A stretch of DNA of 64,000 nt from Pseudomonas sp. PDM05 (GTDB lineage: Bacteria > Pseudomonadota > Gammaproteobacteria > Pseudomonadales > Pseudomonadaceae), in NCBI RefSeq assembly GCF_014851685.1, contig NZ_JACVAC010000005.1:1-64000 (forward strand), read 5' to 3'. Under the pieces are notes generated by a model that was not told the origin of the DNA, searched no databases, and saw nothing but the letters and a program-made list of their open reading frames with translations. Positions within the stretch are counted from its first letter, which is position 1, and each line of letters begins with the position of its first letter. Below, in pieces: positions 10,237 to 20,224 of this stretch. Position numbers and translations under genes: made by a program.

Positions 10237-11627
10237 CCCAGGGCTTTTGCCGCGCGAATGCGTCGACGTGCACTGCGCGCCAGGCGCACCAGCAACATCC
10301 CTGCCGCACAACTCAGGCCGACGATCAGGCCCTGCCACAAACCGCTGGGGCCGCTCGGTTCGCCGAGCCAGTCGGTGAGCCCCAGGGCATAGCCGACCGG
10401 TAGCCCCACACCCCAATACGCGAACAGGGTCAGCACCATGGTCACCCGCGTGTCCTGATAACCGCGTAGCGCACCGGCGGCGGTGACTTGCAGCGAGTCG
10501 GAGAACTGGAACAGCGCGGAAAACACGATCAGCGTCGAGGCCAGGTGGATCACGATCGGGTCCGGCGTATAGATCGCGGCAATCTGCTCGCGAAACGCCA
10601 GCATCAGGCTGCATGACAAACATGCGTAGGCGAGGGCGGTGCCCATGCCGACCCCGGCGGCGAAGCGCGCTTCCCGCGGCTGGTCCCGCCCCAGTGCCTG
10701 GCCGACGCGCACGGTGACGGCCATGCTCAGGGAGTAGGGGATCATGAACACCAGCGAGCTGACGTTCAGCGCGATCTGGTGACCGGACACCACCGTGGCA
10801 CCGAGGCTGCCGATCAACAGGGCGATCACCGCGAAGATGCTCGATTCGGCAAAGATCGCCACGCCGATCGGCAGGCCGATACCCAGTACGCGCTTGATCA
10901 CCGCCCACTGCGGCCAGTCGAACCGCTTGAACAGTTCGCTGCTCTGGTACGCCGGGCCGAAAAACGTCCAGCCGGCCAGGCCGAGCATCATCACCCACAT
11001 CGCGATGGCCGTGGCCCAGCCGCAGCCCACGCCGCCCATGGCTGGCACGCCGAGGTGGCCGTAGATGAAGATGTAGTTCAGCGGAATGTTCAGCGCCAGG
11101 CCGCACAGGCCCATGACCATGCTTGGCCGCGTACGGCCCAGGCCATCACTGAAGCAGCGCAATACGTAATACAGCGCGATCGCCGGCATGCCGGCGGCGA
11201 TGCCGTGCAGGTAGCCCATGGACGGTGCGATCAGGTCCGGCTCGACGTTCATCCAGTGCAGGATCGGTTCTGCGCTGAGCAGCAACAGCGAGGCGATGCT
11301 CCCGACCACCAGCGCCAGCCACAGCGACTGGCGCACCAACGGCCCGATTTCGCTGAACGTGCCCGCACCGTAGCGCTGGGCGACTTTTGGCGTGGTCGCC
11401 AGCAGCGTGCCGGTCATCAGCAGGTACACCGGGATCCAGATCGAATTGCCCAGGCCCACTGCCGCCAGGTCCTGCGGGCTGACGCGCCCGGCCATCACGG
11501 CGTCGACGAAACTCATCGCGGTGGTTGCCAGTTGGCCGATCATGATCGGCAGGGCGAGCGTCAGTAGGTCGCGCACTTCCCGGCTGATGCGGGCGGGGCG
11601 GGTGAGGGGAGCGGTGGCAGTGTTCAC
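10233..11627 (-). CDS. MATE-family multidrug/Na+ antiporter (NorM/PmpM-like)
   Basis: Using the GTG start at 11627, the protein is 464 residues, the usual MATE length, with about twelve hydrophobic segments in two homologous halves. The start is chosen because the downstream sequence [21 protein letters not shown] leads straight into TM1, and the longer open frame upstream runs through a REP. Features include [22 protein letters not shown] in TM1-TM2 and the [33 protein letters not shown] block typical of MATE proteins in the second half. It probably exports cationic drugs and dyes in exchange for Na+ or H+. Substrates cannot be read from sequence. Confidence 0.88.
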   Translation of the reverse strand: MNTATAPLTRPARISREVRDLLTLALPIMIGQLATTAMSFVDAVMAGRVSPQDLAAVGLGNSIWIPVYLLMTGTLLATTPKVAQRYGAGTFSEIGPLVRQSLWLALVVGSIASLLLLSAEPILHWMNVEPDLIAPSMGYLHGIAAGMPAIALYYVLRCFSDGLGRTRPSMVMGLCGLALNIPLNYIFIYGHLGVPAMGGVGCGWATAIAMWVMMLGLAGWTFFGPAYQSSELFKRFDWPQWAVIKRVLGIGLPIGVAIFAESSIFAVIALLIGSLGATVVSGHQIALNVSSLVFMIPYSLSMAVTVRVGQALGRDQPREARFAAGVGMGTALAYACLSCSLMLAFREQIAAIYTPDPIVIHLASTLIVFSALFQFSDSLQVTAAGALRGYQDTRVTMVLTLFAYWGVGLPVGYALGLTDWLGEPSGPSGLWQGLIVGLSCAAGMLLVRLARSARRRIRAAKALG

Positions 11628-11748
11628 GTACGGGTGTCCAGGAATAAGGGAGACGCAAGGACGGCGGATTCTACGCCCTGACGCAATGGTCAGGAAAAAA
11701 CCTGTGTTAGCGATTTGTAAGCACCCTTCCAAGCACCACAAATCCCTT

Positions 11749-11853
11749 GTGGGAGCTGGCTTGTGTGGGAGCGGGCTTGCTCGCGAAGGCGGCGTGTCAG
11801 GCGACTGATTTGTTACTGACCCACCGTATTCGCGAGCAAGCCCGCTCCCACAC
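11749..11853. repeat. REP cluster between MATE exporter and pdxB
   Basis: The left side carries a partial arm (tgtgggagctggcttg) followed by a full arm (tgtgggagcgggcttgctcg). The right arm is the complement and ends just before the pdxB leader. It lies in the divergent promoter interval of the MATE gene and pdxB, which is an unusual place because most REPs here are at gene 3' ends. Confidence 0.8.
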
Positions 11854-11907
11854 AAGCTCCCCTGCATGGGAACTGTGTACACTGCGGGTCCGCGAAAGGA
11901 GCCTGCC

Positions 11908-13050
11908 ATGTTGATTGTTGCCGACGAAAATATTCCGCTGCTCGATGCCTTCTTCGAAGGCTTTGGCGAGATCCGCCGGGTGCCCGGCCGTTCCATTGAC
12001 CGCGCCACCGTGGAGCAGGCCGATGTGCTGCTGGTGCGTTCGGTGACCAACGTCAATCGCGCGCTGCTGGAAGGCTCGTCGGTGCGGTTTGTCGGCACGT
12101 GCACCATCGGCACCGATCACCTGGACCTCGATTATTTCAAGCAGGCCGGCATCCAGTGGTCCAGCGCCCCCGGCTGCAATGCGCGGGGCGTGGTGGATTA
12201 CGTGCTGGGCAGCTTGCAGACCCTGGCCGAGATCGAAGGTGCCGACCTCAATCAGCGCACCTACGGCATCGTCGGCGCCGGGGAAGTCGGCGGGCGGCTG
12301 GTCAAGGTGCTCAAGGGCCTGGGCTGGAACGTGCTGGTGTGCGATCCGCCACGGCAGGGCGCCGAAGGCGGGGATTACGTCAGCCTGGAGCAGATCATCG
12401 AGCAGTGCGATGTGATCAGCCTGCACACGCCGCTGACCAAGTCTGGCAACGCTTCCACCTGGCACCTGTTTGATCGTCAGCGCCTCAACCAACTCAAGCT
12501 CGGCACTTGGCTGATCAACGCCAGCCGTGGGCCGGTGGTGGACAATGCGGCCCTGCGCGAAGTGTTACTGGCGCGCGAAGACCTGCAAGCAGTGTTGGAC
12601 GTGTGGGAAGGTGAGCCCGAGGTAGACGTCGACCTGGCCGACCTGTGCGTGCTGGCCACGCCGCATATCGCCGGCTATAGCCTGGAAGGCCGCCAGCGCG
12701 GTACGGCACAGATCTATCAGGCGTTCTGTGCTTATCTGGGGCAGGCGCCGAGCATTCAACTGAGCGACCTGCTGCCACCGTTGTGGCTGGCCGAGGTGCA
12801 CCTGAATGCAGAAACCGACCCGGCCTGGGCGCTGGCGACCTTGTGCCGCAGCGTGTACGACCCGCGCCGCGACGATGCGGATTTTCGCCGCAGCCTTGTA
12901 GGTACGGTGCAGGAACAGCGCACGGCCTTTGACCTGTTGCGCAAGCATTATCCGGCGCGGCGTGAGATCGATGGTTTGAGCGTGCGCATCAACGGTGAGT
13001 CGGCGGTGCTGACCAGCATCGTCTCGGCGTTGGGCGCCAAGTCCCTGTAG
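11908..13050 (+). CDS. pdxB: Erythronate-4-phosphate dehydrogenase
   Basis: This 380-residue D-isomer-specific 2-hydroxyacid dehydrogenase has the NAD motif [13 protein letters not shown] (about 119-131), the catalytic Arg region in [10 protein letters not shown] (about 206-215), and a C-terminal DUF3410 dimerisation extension that distinguishes PdxB from other family members. It oxidises 4-phospho-D-erythronate in DXP-dependent pyridoxal phosphate synthesis. The ATG at 11908 is preceded by AAAGGAG. The open frame begins 14 codons earlier, but that start lacks a ribosome-binding site. Confidence 0.94.
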   Translation: MLIVADENIPLLDAFFEGFGEIRRVPGRSIDRATVEQADVLLVRSVTNVNRALLEGSSVRFVGTCTIGTDHLDLDYFKQAGIQWSSAPGCNARGVVDYVLGSLQTLAEIEGADLNQRTYGIVGAGEVGGRLVKVLKGLGWNVLVCDPPRQGAEGGDYVSLEQIIEQCDVISLHTPLTKSGNASTWHLFDRQRLNQLKLGTWLINASRGPVVDNAALREVLLAREDLQAVLDVWEGEPEVDVDLADLCVLATPHIAGYSLEGRQRGTAQIYQAFCAYLGQAPSIQLSDLLPPLWLAEVHLNAETDPAWALATLCRSVYDPRRDDADFRRSLVGTVQEQRTAFDLLRKHYPARREIDGLSVRINGESAVLTSIVSALGAKSL

Positions 13051-13065
13051 GCACTCCCACGCCAC

Positions 13066-13093
13066 AAAAAAACCGGCCACCTGGGCCGGGTTT
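13066..13093 (-). terminator. Rho-independent terminator for the small minus-strand gene
   Basis: On the minus strand the stem AACCCGGCC / GGCCGGTT with loop CAGGT is followed by a run of seven T. On the plus strand the tail is only TTT, so any effect on pdxB is weaker. Confidence 0.75.
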
Positions 13094-13110
13094 GAAAGAG
13101 CTTGGGCGCT

Positions 13111-13284
13111 TCAGCCTTGCTTGGCAGGCGTGACCAGTCGCTGTTCCAGCTCGCTGCACGCTTGCTGGATCATCTCTTCGGTGATCTGCACTTCGCGGCC
13201 CGTTGCATCGATATACGAGCAAGGCAACTGCTGCGGCTGACGGATCACTTCAATCTTGGCATTGCTGCTGGTGTGCAAGGTCAT
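13111..13284 (-). CDS. Small conserved Pseudomonas protein, function unknown
   Basis: This 57-residue protein starts at MTLHTSSNAKIEVIRQ (ATG at 13284), with AGGAG 8 bp upstream; an ATG five codons earlier is less well placed. It has no membrane segment and no cysteine pair. The sequence PCSYIDATGREVQITEEMIQQACSELE suggests a short strand-turn-helix fold. It has its own strong terminator at 13066-13093 and is convergent with pdxB. I do not recognise a named family. It reads as a real gene because of the ribosome-binding site and terminator. Confidence 0.7.
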   Translation of the reverse strand: MTLHTSSNAKIEVIRQPQQLPCSYIDATGREVQITEEMIQQACSELEQRLVTPAKQG

Positions 13285-13361
13285 GGCCTGTCTCCTCATC
13301 AGGTTGTGTACCTACTCTAATTCCCCCGCGTGACCGCGCTGTTACAACTCCCTGCTAGATC

Positions 13362-13386
13362 ACCGGTTCGAACCCTCAGTCCACCA
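13362..13386 (+). other. tRNA 3'-end-like fragment (T-loop plus CCA)
   Basis: ccggttcgaaccctcagtccacca resembles a tRNA T-loop (GGTTCGAACC) followed by an acceptor end and CCA. The T-stem does not pair fully, and no matching 5' acceptor strand (GGACTGA) occurs in the 80 bp upstream, so this is at most a remnant. It lies in the 246-bp interval between the small gene and the ABC transporter gene, where nothing else is recognised. Confidence 0.25.
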
Positions 13387-13530
13387 GAAACCACTGCGGA
13401 TTTCCAGCCGGGTATTAGACCGATAGCCTCTAGGCGCCCATGCTGGCGGGCATAATTAACCTGACTCATTGTTATTCAGCCAAGTTCCCCCAATGTTGCA
13501 GTGTAGATACCTATCCTCCTTGCGCAGGTG

Positions 13531-15297
13531 ATGCCCTCCATGTTCTCGATCCGTCAACGCCGTGCGATCCGCCTGGCCAGCCGCTTTATCGCGCCCTACC
13601 GCTGGCAGGCGCTGGGTGCCTTGTTGGCGCTGATCATCACGGCAGGCATTACCTTGTCCATGGGGCAGGGCATCCGCCTGCTGGTGGACCAGGGCTTCAT
13701 GACCCAATCGCCGCACCTGCTCAACCAGTCCATCGGTCTGTTCATGCTGTTGGTACTGGGCCTGGCCGTGGGCACCTTTGCGCGGTTCTACCTGGTGTCG
13801 TGGATTGGCGAGCGGGTGGTGGCGGACATCCGGCGTCAGGTGTTCAACCACCTGATCTACCTGCACCCGGGGTTCTACGAGAACAACCGCAGCTCGGAAA
13901 TCCAGTCGCGCCTGACCACCGACACCACGTTGCTGCAATCGGTGATCGGTTCGTCGCTGTCGCTGTTCCTGCGCAATGGGTTGATGGTCATCGGTGGCAT
14001 CGTGCTGCTGTTTGTCACCAATCCCAAGCTCACCAGTATTGTGGTGGTTGCGTTGCCGCTGGTGCTTGCGCCGATCCTGATCTTCGGCCGCCGCGTGCGC
14101 AGCTTGTCGCGCCAGAGCCAGGACCGGATCGCCGACGTGGGCAGCTATGTGTCCGAGACCCTTGGGCAGATCAAGACCGTGCAGGCCTACAACCATCAGG
14201 TGCAGGACGAGCAGCGCTTCGCCATGACCGTGGAAGAGGCCTTCGCCACGGCGCGCAAACGTATCGTCCAGCGCGCATGGCTGATTACCCTGGTGATCAT
14301 GCTGGTGCTCGGCGCCGTGGGCGTGATGCTCTGGGTGGGGGGTATGGACGTGATCGGCGGGCGCATTTCCGGTGGGGAGCTGGCGGCGTTTGTGTTCTAC
14401 AGCCTGATCGTCGGCAGCGCCGTCGGCACCCTGAGTGAAGTGCTCGGTGAATTGCAGCGTGCTGCCGGTGCCGCCGAGCGCATCGGCGAATTGTTGCAGT
14501 CAAACAATGACATCCAGGCACCTGCCACTGGCACGGTCCAGTTGCCGGAGCGCGTCAGCGGTCGTATGGAGTTGCAAGACGTGCGCTTTTCCTACCCATC
14601 GCGGCCGGACAGCTACGCCATCGACGGCTTGAATCTGACGATTAACCCTGGCGAAACCCTGGCCCTGGTCGGTCCGTCCGGCGCAGGCAAATCGACGATT
14701 TTCGATTTGCTGCTGCGTTTCTATGACCCGCAGCACGGCCGTATCCTGATCGAAGGCCAGCCGCTGACCGAACTTGAGCCCATGGACCTGCGCCGCCACT
14801 TCGCCCTGGTGTCCCAAAGCCCGGCGCTGTTCTTCGGCAGCGTCGAAGAAAACATCCGCTATGGCAACCCGACCGCCACCCGGGAACAGGTCGAAGCCGC
14901 CGCACGCATCGCCCACGCCCACGATTTCATCCTGCAAATGCCCGACGGCTACCAGACCCACCTGGGGGACGGCGGCATGGGCCTTTCCGGCGGCCAGCGC
15001 CAACGCCTAGCCATCGCCCGCGCCTTGCTGGTGGATGCACCGATTCTGCTGCTGGACGAAGCCACCAGTGCGCTGGATGCGCAGAGTGAACACTTGATCC
15101 AGCAAGCGCTGCCGCAACTCATGCAGGGCCGTACCACGCTGGTGATCGCCCATCGGCTGGCAACGGTGAAGAACGCGGATCGGATCGCGGTGATGGACCA
15201 AGGCAAGCTGGTGGCGGTGGGCACGCATCAGCAACTGATTGCGAGCAATGCGCTGTATGCGCGGTTGGCGGCATTGCAGTTCAGTGACAGCCCCTGA
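13531..15297 (+). CDS. ABCB-type half-transporter (permease fused to ATPase, MsbA-related)
   Basis: This protein of about 588 residues has six N-terminal membrane segments (about 20-310) and a C-terminal nucleotide-binding domain with Walker A GPSGAGKST (about 381), signature LSGGQRQ (about 484) and Walker B ILLLDEATSALD. It forms a homodimeric exporter. It resembles the MsbA-related group (TIGR02204 as I recall) rather than lipid-flipping MsbA itself, since it is not next to lpxK. The ATG at 13531 is chosen; ATG at 13540 is an alternative. The substrate is unknown. It stands alone, ending at a REP doublet. Confidence 0.88.
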   Translation: MPSMFSIRQRRAIRLASRFIAPYRWQALGALLALIITAGITLSMGQGIRLLVDQGFMTQSPHLLNQSIGLFMLLVLGLAVGTFARFYLVSWIGERVVADIRRQVFNHLIYLHPGFYENNRSSEIQSRLTTDTTLLQSVIGSSLSLFLRNGLMVIGGIVLLFVTNPKLTSIVVVALPLVLAPILIFGRRVRSLSRQSQDRIADVGSYVSETLGQIKTVQAYNHQVQDEQRFAMTVEEAFATARKRIVQRAWLITLVIMLVLGAVGVMLWVGGMDVIGGRISGGELAAFVFYSLIVGSAVGTLSEVLGELQRAAGAAERIGELLQSNNDIQAPATGTVQLPERVSGRMELQDVRFSYPSRPDSYAIDGLNLTINPGETLALVGPSGAGKSTIFDLLLRFYDPQHGRILIEGQPLTELEPMDLRRHFALVSQSPALFFGSVEENIRYGNPTATREQVEAAARIAHAHDFILQMPDGYQTHLGDGGMGLSGGQRQRLAIARALLVDAPILLLDEATSALDAQSEHLIQQALPQLMQGRTTLVIAHRLATVKNADRIAVMDQGKLVAVGTHQQLIASNALYARLAALQFSDSP

Positions 15298-15302
15298 CGG
15301 AT

Positions 15303-15435
15303 GTAGTGAGCGGGCTTGCCCCGCGCTGGGGGGCGAAGCCGCCCCAAATCCAGGCCCCGCGGTCTTACTGATACACCGTGGTGCCTGGGTTTAGGGCGGC
15401 TTCGCCCCCCAGCGCGGGGCAAGCCCGCTCACTAC
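15303..15435. repeat. REP doublet overlapping the slt stop codon
   Basis: This is the same long type as at 2303-2434 (gtagtgagcgggcttgcccc ... gcaagcccgctcactac). Its right end supplies the TAG stop of the minus-strand slt gene (15432-15434). It fills the whole space between the convergent ABC transporter and slt genes. Confidence 0.88.
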
Positions 15436-17360
15436 TGGTCGTCAAAGTAGCGTTCGTGCCAATCCACCAGCGGCTGCGGTGAATTGAGCTTCTGCCCGTA
15501 GATCACCGAATAAGACAGCACGTTCTGTACGTACTGGCGGGTTTCGTCGAACGGGATGCTTTCCACCCACACGTCGAAACTCAGGTGATCGGCGCCGCGC
15601 AGCCATTGACGTACGCGACCGGGGCCGGCGTTGTAGGCGGCCGATGCGAGCACGCGGTTGCCGTTGAACTGGCTGTGCACCTGGCTCAGGTAGGCCGCGC
15701 CGAGCTGGATGTTTTTGTCCGGATCGAGCACCTGGGTCGGGGAGGCCAGGGGGATGCTGAACTTGCGCGCGGTTTCCTTGGCGGTGCCGGGCATCAGTTG
15801 CATCAGGCCACTGGCGCCGACGCCGGAGCGGGCGTCGTCCATGAACGCGCTTTCCTGGCGGGTGATGGCGAACACCCAGCTCGAATGCAGGCCGCGCACC
15901 TTGGCTTCACGCACCAGGGTGTCGCGGTGGGCCATCGGGAAGCGGATGTCCAGGTCGTCCCAGTACTGCGCCTGGCTGATGGTGCGGATCGCCGGGAAGT
16001 ACCACTTCATGTCGTAGGCCAGCTTGGCCTGGGCGACCATTTCGTCGCGGTTGAAGTGGCGGCTGACGTGATACCACTCACGACGGCCATCGACGATCTG
16101 GCCGCGGGCGTAGAACTCCAGGGCACGGCGCACGCCTGGGGTATTGCGCACCTTGTTGGTCAGCGCCTGGCTCATCACCAGCGGTTTGTTGGTCAGCTGG
16201 TAGGGGGATTTGGAGCGGTCGGCGGCGAGGAAACCGTAGAAATCACGTTCCTTGGCCACGTTTTTGTACAGCACCAGGGCTTGCGGGTTTTTGGGTTCGG
16301 CCAGTTCCAGGGCGCGGGCCTGCCAGTAGCGCCAGCGATTGGTGGTCGCCAGGTCTTGTGGGAGCTTGCGGGTTAGCTGGTAGGCATCTTCCCAGCGTGC
16401 CAGGCGCAGCAGCAGACGCAGGCGCCATTCGGACACGGTGTTGTCGCGCAGTTCCGGGTCGTACTGGGTCATCACGTCAAGGGCGCGCGGGTCGTAGCGA
16501 CGTGCCAGGGTCAGGCCGATTTCACGGGCGATCGACACTTTTTCGTCACGGGAGAAGTGCATGCTGCTGGCGTAGCCGTCGAGCAGGGCCATGGCCTTGT
16601 CCGGGTCCTGGCGCGCCAGGCGACGCAGGCCCAGGCCCACGGCGTCAGACATGGCCTCGTTGACCGGCCGGAAGCGCGACGGGTCGCTCAGCATCTCGGG
16701 CTTTTGCGCAACGTCCACCATCAGGCGGCCTTGGGCGCCGAGGGTTGGCAGGGTTTTCACCAGGCTGTTGGCCAGCGCGTAGTTGCGCGCTTCGGCGGCG
16801 AGCTTGGCACGGTCCCAGATCTTCTGTTCGGTGAGTTGGCCGTCTGCGGCCCATTGGGCGAAGGTGGCATCACAGGCGGATGGCTGGGACTTGCCGGTCA
16901 GCCAGAGCTTTTCGGTGGTCTTGTAGCCTTCTGCCTTCAGATTGTGGGTGAGTTGGTACTGGGCATGCAGACAGTCCAGTTCGACGAAGTTGAGCTTGGG
17001 CTCGTAGTACTTTTCAAAGGTCTGCCAGTCGCCACGCTCGGCCAGCCAGCGCAGCCAGCGCAACTTCATCCAGTTGGCTTGGGGCAGGTCGCCGTTTTTG
17101 CCAAGAAATTGTTCGATTTCCTCGTTGCTCGCGGTTTTCAGGCGCGCGGTCAGCTCGTCGTAGGCCAGGTACGGCGTCAGCGGGTAGTCGGCCAGCGCCT
17201 GGCTGTATTGCATGTACGGGCCGGAATCGCCCTTGGCCAGGGCACGCTTGGCCTCATCGTAATATTGACGTTGGGTAGTGAGGTCCACGGCCTGGGCGGA
17301 TTGGGCGGCAGTGGCGGAAAGAAGCAGACAAGATAAAAAGTTGAAAAGGCGACTGCGCAT
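15432..17360 (-). CDS. slt: Soluble lytic murein transglycosylase
   Basis: This 642-residue periplasmic enzyme cleaves the MurNAc-GlcNAc bond and forms 1,6-anhydro-muropeptides. It begins with a signal peptide (MRSRLFNFLSCLLLSATAAQSAQA, cleavage after AQA), followed by a long superhelical U-domain of helices and a C-terminal SLT domain containing the catalytic Glu in ARQESAF near residue 500 and the GLMQLMPGTAKETA and AAYNAGPGRV motifs. The start at 17360 is the one that gives the signal peptide. The anhydro products feed the recycling pathway in which NagZ (at 31067) acts. The stop codon lies in a REP. Confidence 0.95.
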   Translation of the reverse strand: MRSRLFNFLSCLLLSATAAQSAQAVDLTTQRQYYDEAKRALAKGDSGPYMQYSQALADYPLTPYLAYDELTARLKTASNEEIEQFLGKNGDLPQANWMKLRWLRWLAERGDWQTFEKYYEPKLNFVELDCLHAQYQLTHNLKAEGYKTTEKLWLTGKSQPSACDATFAQWAADGQLTEQKIWDRAKLAAEARNYALANSLVKTLPTLGAQGRLMVDVAQKPEMLSDPSRFRPVNEAMSDAVGLGLRRLARQDPDKAMALLDGYASSMHFSRDEKVSIAREIGLTLARRYDPRALDVMTQYDPELRDNTVSEWRLRLLLRLARWEDAYQLTRKLPQDLATTNRWRYWQARALELAEPKNPQALVLYKNVAKERDFYGFLAADRSKSPYQLTNKPLVMSQALTNKVRNTPGVRRALEFYARGQIVDGRREWYHVSRHFNRDEMVAQAKLAYDMKWYFPAIRTISQAQYWDDLDIRFPMAHRDTLVREAKVRGLHSSWVFAITRQESAFMDDARSGVGASGLMQLMPGTAKETARKFSIPLASPTQVLDPDKNIQLGAAYLSQVHSQFNGNRVLASAAYNAGPGRVRQWLRGADHLSFDVWVESIPFDETRQYVQNVLSYSVIYGQKLNSPQPLVDWHERYFDDQ

Positions 17361-17574
17361 GAGACGTCCGTGCAGAGAAATCACGAAGAGCGCCGGTAAG
17401 GCCGACACTAGATTGCCCCTAGCTTAGCCTTTTGCCCGACACCTACGAAAGCTTTGCTGGCCGGTTCGTTCAGGTTCGCCGGAAATGTCCTACAGAACGT
17501 GTCGATAGCGAAAATGCCAGCCGCATCCCACCCCTAACTCAGGTAGAATGCGCGCCCAGTTTTTGGAGAAGCGT

Positions 17575-19494
17575 ATGACCCTGCTCAAATTCAGCGATGT
17601 GTCCCTTGCTTTCGGCGCTATGCCGTTGTTGGACAAGGTGTCCTGGCAGATCGCCCGTGGTGAGCGGGTGTGCATCATCGGCCGCAACGGCACCGGCAAG
17701 TCCAGCATGATGAAGCTGGTAAAAGGCGACCAGAAGCCCGATGACGGCTCCGTGTGGCGCTCCCCAGGCCTCAAGATCGGCGAATTGCCGCAAGAATTGC
17801 CGGTGGCCGACGGACGGACAGTGTTCGACGTGGTTGCCGAAGGCCTCGACGGCGTCGGCGCACTGCTCGCCGAATACCACCACCTGGCGCAGAACTGTGT
17901 CACCGAAGACGACCTGAACAAGCTGATGCATGTCCAGCAAGACCTCGAAGCCCGTGACGGCTGGCGTTTGCAGCAACTGGTCGACAGCACTCTGAGCCGC
18001 CTGCAACTGCCGCCCGACAAGACCCTCGCCGAGTTGTCCGGCGGCTGGCGTCGTCGTGTGCTGCTGGCCCAGGCCCTGGTGTCCGAACCGGACCTGCTGC
18101 TGCTCGATGAGCCAACCAACCACTTGGACATTGGCGCCATCGCCTGGCTGGAAGAAGCCCTCAAGGATTTCCAGGGCGCCGTGCTGTTTATCACGCACGA
18201 CCGTTCCTTCCTGCAAAACCTGGCCACGCGCATCCTTGAACTGGACCGTGGCGGCCTGATCGACTGGAACGGCGACTACGCCAGCTTCCTGGTGCACAAG
18301 GAAGCCACCCTGGCGGCTGAAGAGACCGCCAACGCGCTGTTCGACAAAAAGCTGGCCCAGGAAGAAGTCTGGATCCGCCAGGGCATCAAGGCCCGTCGCA
18401 CCCGTAACGAGGGCCGCGTGCGCGCCTTGAAAGCCTTGCGCGTCGAGCGCAGCGAGCGTCGCGAGCGTACCGGCAAGGCGAATATCCAGCTGGATACCGC
18501 CGAGAAATCCGGCAAGCAGGTGATGGTGCTGGAAAACGTCAGCTTCCATCACCCGGACGGCCCGTTCCTGATCAAGGACTTCTCCATGGTCCTGCAGCGT
18601 GGCGACCGTATCGGCCTGTTGGGCGCCAACGGTACTGGCAAGACCACCTTGCTCAAGCTGATGCTCAGCGGCCTGCAGCCGACCAGCGGCAAGGTTGAGG
18701 AGGGCACGCGCATCGACGTGGCTTACTTCGACCAGTTGCGCCACCAGTTGGACCTGGAAAAAACCGTGATCGACAACGTCGCCGAAGGCCGTGACTTTAT
18801 CGACATCGACGGCCAGAGCCGCCACGTGCTCAGCTACCTGGGCGACTTCCTGTTCAGCCCGCAGCGTGCACGCACGCCGGTGAAAGCCTTGTCTGGTGGT
18901 GAGCGTGCGCGCCTGCTGCTGGCCAAGCTGTTCAGCAAGCCGGCGAACCTGCTGGTCCTCGACGAACCGACCAACGACCTCGACGTGGAAACCCTCGAGC
19001 TGCTGGAAGAGGTCTTGCTGACCTTCAACGGCACCGTGCTGATGGTCAGCCACGACCGGGCATTCCTCGACAACGTGGTCACCAGCACCCTGGTCTTCGA
19101 AGGTGAAGGCAAGGTGCGCGAGTACGTCGGTGGTTACCAGGACTGGCTGCGTCAGGGCGGCTCGCCGCGCCTGCTGGGCGTGACCGAGAGCAAGTCCGGC
19201 AAGGCCGACCTGACTTCGGCGGTGGTGACGCCTGTGGCCGCCGCTGCGCCGGTCCAGGAAGCCGCACCGGCTGCCAAGAAGAAGCTCAGCTACAAGCTGC
19301 AGCGCGAGCTGGAAGCCCTGCCGGGTGACATCGACGCCAAGGAACAGCAGATTGCGGCGGTAGAAGCGGAAATGGCTGACGCGGGGTTCTACCTGCGTCC
19401 GGCAGCTGAGACTGCCAAGGTCATCGCCTCCCTGGAAAAATTGAACCAGGAACTGGAAGCGTTGGTTGAGCGTTGGGCTGAGTTGGATGCCTGA
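17575..19494 (+). CDS. uup: ABC-F ATPase Uup
   Basis: This 639-residue soluble protein has two ABC domains: Walker A GRNGTGKSS near 37 with signature LSGGWRRR, and GANGTGKTT near 351 with signature LSGGERAR. The Uup-specific C-terminal extension (about 560-639) is a coiled coil and follows an Ala/Pro-rich linker. Uup binds DNA branched structures and affects transposon excision and ribosome-associated functions in E. coli. The ATG at 17575 has GGAG upstream. A strong terminator follows directly. Confidence 0.93.
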   Translation: MTLLKFSDVSLAFGAMPLLDKVSWQIARGERVCIIGRNGTGKSSMMKLVKGDQKPDDGSVWRSPGLKIGELPQELPVADGRTVFDVVAEGLDGVGALLAEYHHLAQNCVTEDDLNKLMHVQQDLEARDGWRLQQLVDSTLSRLQLPPDKTLAELSGGWRRRVLLAQALVSEPDLLLLDEPTNHLDIGAIAWLEEALKDFQGAVLFITHDRSFLQNLATRILELDRGGLIDWNGDYASFLVHKEATLAAEETANALFDKKLAQEEVWIRQGIKARRTRNEGRVRALKALRVERSERRERTGKANIQLDTAEKSGKQVMVLENVSFHHPDGPFLIKDFSMVLQRGDRIGLLGANGTGKTTLLKLMLSGLQPTSGKVEEGTRIDVAYFDQLRHQLDLEKTVIDNVAEGRDFIDIDGQSRHVLSYLGDFLFSPQRARTPVKALSGGERARLLLAKLFSKPANLLVLDEPTNDLDVETLELLEEVLLTFNGTVLMVSHDRAFLDNVVTSTLVFEGEGKVREYVGGYQDWLRQGGSPRLLGVTESKSGKADLTSAVVTPVAAAAPVQEAAPAAKKKLSYKLQRELEALPGDIDAKEQQIAAVEAEMADAGFYLRPAAETAKVIASLEKLNQELEALVERWAELDA

Positions 19495-19510
19495 TTGATT
19501 CCTGCGCATT

Positions 19511-19552
19511 AAAAAAGCCCGGCTTTCATTCGCATGAACGCCGGGCTTTTTG
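19511..19552. terminator. Rho-independent terminator after uup
   Basis: The stem AAAAAGCCCGGC / GCCGGGCTTTTT with a 16-base loop has T-runs on both strands, so it is bidirectional. Confidence 0.9.
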
Positions 19553-19570
19553 TATGAAATGCTATCAAAC

Positions 19571-19662
19571 GTGTGGGAGCGGGCTTGTCTGCGAAAGCGG
19601 TGTATCAGCCGCCAAATGCCGCAGCTGACAGAGCGCTTTCGCGGGCAAACCCGCTCCCACAT
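19571..19662. repeat. REP doublet between uup and the universal stress gene
   Basis: The arms gtgtgggagcgggcttgtctgcg and cgcgggcaaacccgctcccac form a slightly degenerate inverted pair between convergent genes. Confidence 0.8.
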
Positions 19663-19678
19663 TGGATCTTCATATCGC

Positions 19679-20119
19679 TCAAGGGGCTTTGACCAGCTTG
19701 ACGGCCAGTACGTCGCACGGCGCACCGTGCAGCACGTCGTTGGCGGTGGAGCCCAGCAGCAGCGCCAGGCCGTGTCGCCCATGGCTGCCGACCACGATCA
19801 GGTCGCAATTCTGTTCCTTGGCCAGGTGGTGGATTTCCTGGCGTGGCTGGCCGTAGGTGAGGTGGGAATTTTCTTTGGTCACCTCAGGATATTTGAGGAT
19901 CAGGCGGTCAAGGCGCTCCTTGGCCTGATCAAACTGTTGTTGCTGCAGCTGGGACAGGTCCATCGGCACATCGCCGCCAAAGGCCATGGCCATGGGCTCG
20001 ACGATATGCACCAGCGATAATTTGGCGCCGCTGGCGACGGCTAACGCGCGCGCACGTTTGATGACTGGATCGCACTCTTCAGTCAGGTCGACAGCGACCA
20101 GAATACGTTCGTAGGACAT
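19679..20119 (-). CDS. Universal stress protein (UspA family)
   Basis: This 146-residue single-domain Usp opens with the typical strand MSYERILVAVDLTE and has the ATP-binding signature GSHGRHG followed by GS at about residues 112-126 (G-2x-G-9x-G-S pattern). Such proteins form dimers and respond to stress or anaerobic growth. No regulatory site was recognised upstream. It is divergent from a small membrane-protein gene. Confidence 0.9.
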   Translation of the reverse strand: MSYERILVAVDLTEECDPVIKRARALAVASGAKLSLVHIVEPMAMAFGGDVPMDLSQLQQQQFDQAKERLDRLILKYPEVTKENSHLTYGQPRQEIHHLAKEQNCDLIVVGSHGRHGLALLLGSTANDVLHGAPCDVLAVKLVKAP

Positions 20120-20224
20120 GGGGCGTTCCTCCAGGGGACTGCAATAGATTCAGTATGGCTGCTTTCAAGCGGATGGGGTTGCGTCAGATCAAATCCGCTC
20201 ATCTAGAAATTCGGGAGTACACAT

